DNA of 64,000 bases from Actinomyces sp. HPA0247 (GTDB taxonomy: Bacteria; Actinomycetota; Actinomycetes; Actinomycetales; Actinomycetaceae): contig KE150450.1 in assembly GCA_000411415.1 (NCBI GenBank), positions 689,787 to 753,786 of the forward strand, given 5' to 3'. A program made the translations under genes and the position numbers. Every line of letters begins with the position of its first letter. Position 1 is the stretch's first letter. Shown piece after piece: positions 58,279-64,000 of the stretch. The notes below the pieces were generated by a model that saw only the letters and a list, made by a program, of their open reading frames with translations, had not been told where the DNA came from and searched no databases.

Positions 58279-61200
58279 TCAGTGCACCCAGACTCCGTTC
58301 GCGTCGAACACGTAGGTGCGTCCATTGATGACCTGCGTGCCGGTGAGCATGGCACCGGAGGGTGCCAGGTAGTACCAGGAACCACCCACGTTGACCCAAC
58401 CGGTCGCCATCTTTCCGGAGGCCGTCAGGTAGTACCAGGAACCGCCGTCATTCACCCAGCCGGTAGCCATCGCACCGTTGCCGGTGAGGTAGTACCAGGA
58501 GCCGCCGTCGACGACCCAACCGGTGGCCATGACCTTCGTGGTGGGGTCGAGGTAGTACCAGGAGCCGGCATCATTCACCCAGCCACCCACGAGGGCGCCG
58601 GACTCGTTCGCGTAGACCCACTGGCCGTCGGCGCGCTTAAGGAAGCCGGTCGCCATGTAACCGGAGGGGCCGAACAGGTAGTCCGAACCGTTGATCGTGA
58701 ACCAGCCGTTCTTCAGGTAGCTCGCGCCGTCAGCGCAGGCGTACCACCAGCCGGCGCCATCCTTCACCCAGTGGCCGCCGTCGGTGCTTGTGCAGGCGTC
58801 GGTCGTGCCCGTGTTGTCGCTGGGCAGGTTGAGGGTCGCGGCCTCGGAGTGGTTGAGGCCGTAGTCCCATGCCAGCAGGTACGGGTGGGCGATGACGTTG
58901 CCGGAGCCACCCTGGTCGGTCCACGCGGAGTTGATGTCCTTGAAGGGGATCTCGACGTGGTAGGCGCGCGAGCCGTCAGCCGCGATGGTTGCCTCGTTGT
59001 CGGTGAAGATGTGGCGGTAGAACCACAGGCCGTCGGCCGGGTCGTGCAGGTCGATCGCGGCCAGCGGCGACGCATCCGTCACGTCGAAGGACAGGACGGT
59101 GTCGGCACCCTCACCCTTGTACTCCAGGTTGGAGACGACGGGCGCGACCGTGTCGATGCGGAACTCATAGGAGATCGACTGCTCGGCCTGCGAGGGGCCG
59201 TCGTTGTGCGCGGAGAGCGTCAGCTTGTACTGGCCATCAGGCAGGTTCTTGTATGCGTCGGCGCGCGCATCCAAGGACATCGGATCGTGTCCCTGCTCGA
59301 GCCACGTCATCTTGCCGGTGGAGGAATCCACCGCGGACTTCCAGTTCATGAATCGCGTGAAGGACGCGACCTTCTCCCCGTCGGCGTTCGTGTACGCGGC
59401 GTTGACCGTGTGGACGCTACGCAGCGTGCCGGTGCGGGGCTGGAGAACCGTGGGAGCGCCCGAGGCGTCCGAGCGGGAGATGATGTTCTGGCTCGGGTTG
59501 GGCAGTCCGATACGATCGGCGTCCTTGACCAGGGGGTTGTATCCCAGCTGCTGGCCCGTGGTGCCGTTGTAGACCCAGGAGGCGAGCGTGTGGGCGCCAT
59601 CCTGCGAGGCGAGCGCGTCGAAGATGGGAGCCTTGCCCCAGTCGCCGTAGAAGCCCAGGTAGGGCACGGTCAGGTCAGGCTGTCCGTCAGTCTTCGAGGT
59701 GAAGCGCACGAAACCGTCGAGGAAGGTGCCGTTGGGCGTGTTCTGTGCGACGTAGGAGTCGAACGCGGCGCGAGGCGTGACATCCACGCCCACGGTCGCC
59801 TCGCCGTTCGCGGGGACGGTGATGGTCGCGCCCTCGCCGGTGCCGCTCACGGCCGCGCCGGAGTAGGCGATGTCCACGCCCTTGCCGCGCCAGTCGGAGG
59901 TGTGTCCGGTGAAGAACCCGCCGTCAACGATCTCGGAGAGCGCCTGCGTGTTCAGGGCGTAGGTGGCCTCGGCGCCGGAGAGGTTGTGCAGCGTGACGTC
60001 GAAGTGCCATCCCTTAGTGCCATCGCCCAGGTCGGCCTTGGGGCGGGACTGCTCGGGGGCGCCCACCACGGTCGGGTACACGGACGAGGTCGTGGCAGCC
60101 AGGACGTTCGTCAGACCCGAGCCCTGCTTGCGCGGGGAGTACGGGGCGCCGGAGTCTTCAAGCGGGTCGGCGATGGGGGCCGCCGTGCCCATGATGAGGT
60201 TCTGGACGACGTCAACCTTTTGGCTCGCGCTCATGGACGCGAACAGCGGATCGTTCTGGACGCGCTCCAGGACAACGGCGCTGACGCCCGCCATCTGCGG
60301 GGTGGCCATGGACGTGCCGGACATGAACTCGTAGTTGCCGCCGGGCACGGACGAGTAGATGTTGCCGCCGGGGGCGCTGACCTCGGGCTTGAGGCGCAGG
60401 TCGGGGGTGACGCCCCAGGAGGAGAAGCTCGACATGGAGTACTTCGTGCTGGGGGGGACGACCTTGCCGGGGGCGACGTTCATGTGGTGGTCGGCGGCGG
60501 CCAGCATGGCCTCGCCGTCCGCCTGCGAGATGAACGCGGCGGGCACGCCGTCGGTCGCCAGGCTCATGACGACGAGCGAGTCACCGGGCACGTTGTTGTA
60601 GACGATGAAACCGGCGGGCTTGGAGCCTGCGATGTTGTTGAACTTGTCCTGGAAGGTGAGGGAGCCACGCTTGACCAGCACGATCTTGCCGGCGAGGCCC
60701 TCGGGGTACTTGGCCTTGAGCGCAGCACCGTCCTCGGGCGAACCGATGCCGCCGTCGACGTACTCGAAGGGGCCGCCGGTCAGGTCGGACAGGTCGGGCA
60801 TCTTCTGACCGTCGGCGCCACCAGCGCGCTGGTAGGGGATGTCGCGGTCGCCGACACTGAAGGCGCTGTGCGCCAGCGAGTTATCGACCGAGGCCACGGA
60901 CACGACGGAGGAGTAGGACGCCGGCTCGCACAGGACCGAGGAGTCGGGGTCCGACGCGTAGGGCAGGTTCTTGCCGGACAGGTTGCCGTATCCGGCGGTG
61001 TACTCGTTGCCCGCGGCCGCGTTCACGGTGACGCCCGCGGCCTGCAGGTTCTTGAAGACGGTGGCGTACATGGAGTCGGCTTCGTTGTCCATGCCGCCGG
61101 TCTGTCCGAGGGACAGGTTCACGACGTCGGGGTGCAGGATCACCATGTCGTCGAGTGCAGCGAGCAGCGCCGAGTCCGGGATGCCGCCGTTGCTGCTACG

Positions 61201-62103
61201 GGCGACCTTGGCGACGATGATCTGGGCGTCGGGCGCAATGCCGACGATTTCTCCCGCGTTGCCCGCGGTGATGCCGGCGACGTGCGTGCCGTGCGATCCG
61301 GCTTCGCCGGTCGGCGAGGGGTCGGGGTCGTTATCCGCGTAGTCGTAGGCGAAGGGGAACTTTTCCGACACGTAGGTGCCGGTCTTTCCGTCACCCAGCT
61401 GGGGGGTCAGGGATGCGACCTTGTCCGCTGAGAGCGCGGGGGTTCCGTGCAGGGCGCCCGCGAACGCCGGGTGCGTCATGTCCACGCCGGTGTCGATGAC
61501 GGCGACGACCTTGCCCTCACCCTTCTGGGTGATCTGGTCGGCGTGCATCATCAGCTGGGGGCTAAGGTTGGCGGGGTCCTGGGCGGCGGTGCGGGCGGAG
61601 TTCGTCGCACCCTCGCCAGCGACCTGGTCGTCGGCGCCTTCAACGTGGGTCTCGCGGTCGAGGAACGCGGCCTTGACGCCGCTCACCGCGCGGATCGCGT
61701 CGAGGGAGCCGGCGGGGGCGTTGAGCGCGAAGCCCTTCAGGGCGTTGTCGTACTCGCGCTCCACCTGGGCGGAGGCGCCGGGGAATGCGCCGGCGACGGC
61801 CTCGTTGATGGAGGCGAGAGCGGCCGCGCGGTCGGCGCCGTCGTCGAGCTGGACGACGATGCTCACGACGGAGGCGGGGTCCACCTCGTCGGTCGACTGG
61901 GCCTGATCGGTCTGGGTGGTCTGCCCGCTCTTCGAGGTGAGCGCGGTATCGACGTTACCGACGGGCAGGGACGAGGCCGTGGCGCCCGCGTCGGGTTGGC
62001 TGTCCGCGCCGGTGGGCGGGGATGCGAGGGTCGCGGGGCCAGCAACCACGAGTGCCGCGGTGCCGGCCAGCGCGAGGAGCGTCGCTGGTTTCTTCGTTGT
62101 CAT
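58279..62103 (-). CDS. Cell-wall-binding S8 subtilase (lactocepin/C5a-peptidase-like)
   Basis: 1274 residues. Signal peptide (~1-30), I9 propeptide (~65-140), catalytic domain with Asp204 (VVAVIDTGVD), His271 (GSHGTHVAGI) and Ser598 (GTSMATP), split by a PA-type insertion (~380-520), then Fn3-like beta domains (~650-1050) and about seven C-terminal wall-binding repeats (~1120-1274) of the form GWVNDGGSWYYLTGNGAMAT, related to choline-binding repeats. A secreted protease held non-covalently on the cell surface; likely substrates are host or bacterial proteins. Nearly the same protein is encoded at 62336. Confidence 0.95.
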   Translation of the reverse strand: MTTKKPATLLALAGTAALVVAGPATLASPPTGADSQPDAGATASSLPVGNVDTALTSKSGQTTQTDQAQSTDEVDPASVVSIVVQLDDGADRAAALASINEAVAGAFPGASAQVEREYDNALKGFALNAPAGSLDAIRAVSGVKAAFLDRETHVEGADDQVAGEGATNSARTAAQDPANLSPQLMMHADQITQKGEGKVVAVIDTGVDMTHPAFAGALHGTPALSADKVASLTPQLGDGKTGTYVSEKFPFAYDYADNDPDPSPTGEAGSHGTHVAGITAGNAGEIVGIAPDAQIIVAKVARSSNGGIPDSALLAALDDMVILHPDVVNLSLGQTGGMDNEADSMYATVFKNLQAAGVTVNAAAGNEYTAGYGNLSGKNLPYASDPDSSVLCEPASYSSVVSVASVDNSLAHSAFSVGDRDIPYQRAGGADGQKMPDLSDLTGGPFEYVDGGIGSPEDGAALKAKYPEGLAGKIVLVKRGSLTFQDKFNNIAGSKPAGFIVYNNVPGDSLVVMSLATDGVPAAFISQADGEAMLAAADHHMNVAPGKVVPPSTKYSMSSFSSWGVTPDLRLKPEVSAPGGNIYSSVPGGNYEFMSGTSMATPQMAGVSAVVLERVQNDPLFASMSASQKVDVVQNLIMGTAAPIADPLEDSGAPYSPRKQGSGLTNVLAATTSSVYPTVVGAPEQSRPKADLGDGTKGWHFDVTLHNLSGAEATYALNTQALSEIVDGGFFTGHTSDWRGKGVDIAYSGAAVSGTGEGATITVPANGEATVGVDVTPRAAFDSYVAQNTPNGTFLDGFVRFTSKTDGQPDLTVPYLGFYGDWGKAPIFDALASQDGAHTLASWVYNGTTGQQLGYNPLVKDADRIGLPNPSQNIISRSDASGAPTVLQPRTGTLRSVHTVNAAYTNADGEKVASFTRFMNWKSAVDSSTGKMTWLEQGHDPMSLDARADAYKNLPDGQYKLTLSAHNDGPSQAEQSISYEFRIDTVAPVVSNLEYKGEGADTVLSFDVTDASPLAAIDLHDPADGLWFYRHIFTDNEATIAADGSRAYHVEIPFKDINSAWTDQGGSGNVIAHPYLLAWDYGLNHSEAATLNLPSDNTGTTDACTSTDGGHWVKDGAGWWYACADGASYLKNGWFTINGSDYLFGPSGYMATGFLKRADGQWVYANESGALVGGWVNDAGSWYYLDPTTKVMATGWVVDGGSWYYLTGNGAMATGWVNDGGSWYYLTASGKMATGWVNVGGSWYYLAPSGAMLTGTQVINGRTYVFDANGVWVH

Positions 62104-62257
62104 CTACCTACTCCAATGTGTTGACAGGCGGTCGCGTAAGAACGAGGAGAGGACCGCGTCTATTGGCCGCCATCATCAACATAACCGCAGACAAGTCTTG
62201 TGACAAGCTTTGTTTCACCTAGAGAAACACCTGACGATTATTTTACTCAGTAACGGA

Positions 62258-62303
62258 TTCCGGGCCCGAGAACGCTTACACAACAACGTTCTCGGGCCCG
62301 GAA
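62258..62303 (-). terminator. Terminator of the second wall-bound subtilase gene
   Basis: Perfect 17-base arms (TTCCGGGCCCGAGAACG) with a 12-base loop, 33 bases past the stop. Confidence 0.88.
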
Positions 62304-62335
62304 GGGAATGTTGACAGATTCAGGAAGCTCGGCGC

Positions 62336-64000
62336 TTATCGCACCCAGGCGCCAGAATCGTCAAACATGTAGGTGCGCCCGTTGATCACGTGCGTGCCCG
62401 TCAGCATCGCACCGGAGGGTGCCAGGTAGTACCAGGTGCCCCGATCCTTGACCCAGCCGGTCGCCATCTTTCCGGAGGCGTTCAGGAAGTACCAGGTACC
62501 GCCGTCATTCACCCACCCGATGGCCATCGCACCGTTGCCGGTGAGGTAGTACCAGGAGCCGCGGTCGGCCACCCATCCGGTCGCCATGACGTGAGAGGCG
62601 GGGTCGAGGTAGTACCACTGGCCGCCATCCTTCACCCAACCGCTCACGAGGGCGCCGTCGGAGTCGGCGTAAACCCACTGGCCGTTCATGCGCTTGAGGA
62701 AGCCGGTCGCCATGTAGCCCGACGGCCCGAACTGGTAGTCGCGGCCGTTGATGGTGAACCAGCCGCCCTTGAGGTAGCTGGCCCCATCGGCGCAGGCGTA
62801 CCACCAGCCGACGCTATCCTTCACCCAGTGACCGCCCTCGGGGTTCACGCACGGGCTGGGTGTGCCCGGGTTGCCGCTGGGCAGGTTGATCGGGAAGACC
62901 TCGGAGGGGTTGAGGCCGTAGTCCCACGCGAGGATGTAGGGGTTGGCGATGACGCCGCCGGTGCCGCCCTGGTCGGTCCACGCCTGCTCGATGACACTGA
63001 GCGGGATCTCGACGTGGTACGTGTACCGGCCGTCGGCTCCCACACTGCCTTCATCTTCGGTGAAGACATGGCGGTAGAACCACAGGCCGTCGGCCGGGTC
63101 GTGCAGGTCGACGGCCGCCAGCGGCGAGTCGTCGGTAACGTCGAAGGTCACGACGAAGCCCTCATCCTTGCCGGAGTACACCAGATCGGAGATGACCGGG
63201 GCCTTCGTGTCGAGGCGGAAGTTGTAAGAGATCGACTGCCGGGCAGACGACGGACCGTCGTTGGATGCGGCGATCCGCAGCGTGTAGGCACCGTCGGGCA
63301 TCTGCGCAAACTTCTCCGCGTTCGCATCGAAGGCGGTGGACTCGTGGTAGGCCTCGACCCAGGTGTTCTCCTCGGTGCTGGTCAGGTAGACGGACTTCCA
63401 GTTCTGGTGGTTGGTCACGGAGAAGACCGTCTCCCCGGCCTGGTTCGTGTAGGTGCTGGTCAGCGTATGGACGCTGCGCAGCGTGCCCGTGCGCGGTTCG
63501 AGGATCGTCGGGGCGCCCGAGGCCGTGGACCGCGAGATCACGTAGCGCTGCGGATTCGGGTTGCCGGTGCGGTCGGCCACCTTGACGAGCGGGTTGTAGC
63601 CGAGGGAGGCGCCGGTCTGTCCGTTGACGATATCCGAGGCCCGGGTGTGCGCCCCGCCCACAGAGGCGAGCGCGTCGAAGATGGGTGCCTTGCCCCAGTC
63701 GCCGTAGAAGCCCAGGTAAGGCACGGCGAGGTCAGGCTGACCGTCCGTCTTCGACGCGAAGCGCACGAAACCATCCAAGAACGTGCCGTTGGGCGTATTG
63801 TCCGCAACGTAGGAGGCGAACTCGCTGCCGGGCGTGACGTCGATGCCGACCGTGGCCTCGCCGCTCGCCGGAACCGTCACCGTCGCACCCTCAGCCGACG
63901 CAGAAGCGGCACCGGAGTAGGTGATCTCCACGCCATGGCCTCGCCAATCCGAGGAATGCTCCGTGAAGAAACCACCATCAACGATCTCCGACAGAGCCTG
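62336..64000 (-). CDS. Second wall-binding subtilase, C-terminal part only
   Basis: The frame is open to the window edge (first complete codon at 64000, QALSEIVDGGFFTEHSSDWRG). The visible 554 residues match the C-terminal half of the protein at 58279: beta-rich Fn3-like region, the conserved block VPYLGFYGDWGKAPIFDALA, and the wall-binding repeats ending GRTYMFDDSGAWVR. The protease domain lies outside the window. Tandem duplication with its neighbour; differences are spread over the whole length, so the copies are not recent. Confidence 0.93.
   Translation of the reverse strand, partial: QALSEIVDGGFFTEHSSDWRGHGVEITYSGAASASAEGATVTVPASGEATVGIDVTPGSEFASYVADNTPNGTFLDGFVRFASKTDGQPDLAVPYLGFYGDWGKAPIFDALASVGGAHTRASDIVNGQTGASLGYNPLVKVADRTGNPNPQRYVISRSTASGAPTILEPRTGTLRSVHTLTSTYTNQAGETVFSVTNHQNWKSVYLTSTEENTWVEAYHESTAFDANAEKFAQMPDGAYTLRIAASNDGPSSARQSISYNFRLDTKAPVISDLVYSGKDEGFVVTFDVTDDSPLAAVDLHDPADGLWFYRHVFTEDEGSVGADGRYTYHVEIPLSVIEQAWTDQGGTGGVIANPYILAWDYGLNPSEVFPINLPSGNPGTPSPCVNPEGGHWVKDSVGWWYACADGASYLKGGWFTINGRDYQFGPSGYMATGFLKRMNGQWVYADSDGALVSGWVKDGGQWYYLDPASHVMATGWVADRGSWYYLTGNGAMAIGWVNDGGTWYFLNASGKMATGWVKDRGTWYYLAPSGAMLTGTHVINGRTYMFDDSGAWVR

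Noticed and set aside
58234-61431. A 1065-codon plus-strand frame opposite the wall-bound subtilase
   Set aside because: It mirrors the real gene with its catalytic motifs and repeats; Val/Gly/Arg-rich with no domain of its own.

Overview
The window reads as chromosomal DNA of a high-GC actinobacterium, most likely an oral or mucosal member of the Actinomycetaceae (Schaalia/Actinomyces-like). The genus is inferred. What is seen is the base composition, a WhiB protein, a Crp/GlxR-type regulator, DUF5926, WXG-type secretion proteins and wall-anchored subtilases with choline-binding-like repeats.

Left part (1-10.6 kb): the gene order follows the Mycobacterium tuberculosis block from Rv3660c (ssd) to Rv3683. 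It runs from a partial ssd-like gene through an HAD-IB phosphatase, an Rv3662c-like protein, an acidic membrane protein, an EphE-like alpha/beta hydrolase, crp, a DUF4177 protein and a WhiB4/WblA-type regulator to a class A PBP and a metallophosphoesterase. The EphE-like protein lacks its nucleophile. A tRNA-Pro(CGG) follows, then about 1.4 kb without genes that is packed with structured repeats.

12-26.5 kb: two paralogous small lipoproteins, a BASS transporter, a YwiC-like protein, a HisC/Pat aminotransferase and a holin-4-like protein come first. Two GHSQGG lipase-like modules flank purB, and one is paired with a WXG100-like protein. A copper island (csoR, copZ, copA) follows. In copA the metal-binding HMA domain sits inside the ATP-binding region instead of at the N-terminus.

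26.6-33 kb: a six-gene minus-strand operon codes for a lipoprotein, a WXG-like protein, a Gly-rich PPE-like protein and three tandem near-duplicate mycosin-like subtilases. It resembles a type VII secretion accessory island, but no EccB, EccC, EccD or EccE gene is in view.

33-49.7 kb: a DUF2079 protein and glycosyltransferase pair, DUF5926, an FGGY kinase and a relBE module whose relE is split by an intact 1464-bp IS3-family element with a GAA target duplication. These are followed by a TetR/hydrolase pair, a RloA/RloB (AbiL-like) defence pair, and HAD, serS, a diacylglycerol-kinase-like gene and pheA.

49.9-64 kb: a DUF6541 membrane protein, DedA, a fusion of a degenerate kinase domain with an LPG-synthase-like membrane domain, and a class II Fic protein bracketed by inverted AT-rich elements. 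The window ends with a free-standing I9-propeptide lipoprotein and two large wall-binding subtilases, the second cut by the window edge.

The non-coding DNA is unusually ordered. There are three copies of a ~110-bp element with terminal inverted repeats that change together on both sides, three head-to-head arrays of 19-20-bp repeats, and a nonamer GACGAGGCC occurring at least 35 times, sometimes paired inside terminators. These, together with the CopA architecture and the mycosin triplet, are the strongest candidates for undescribed biology.
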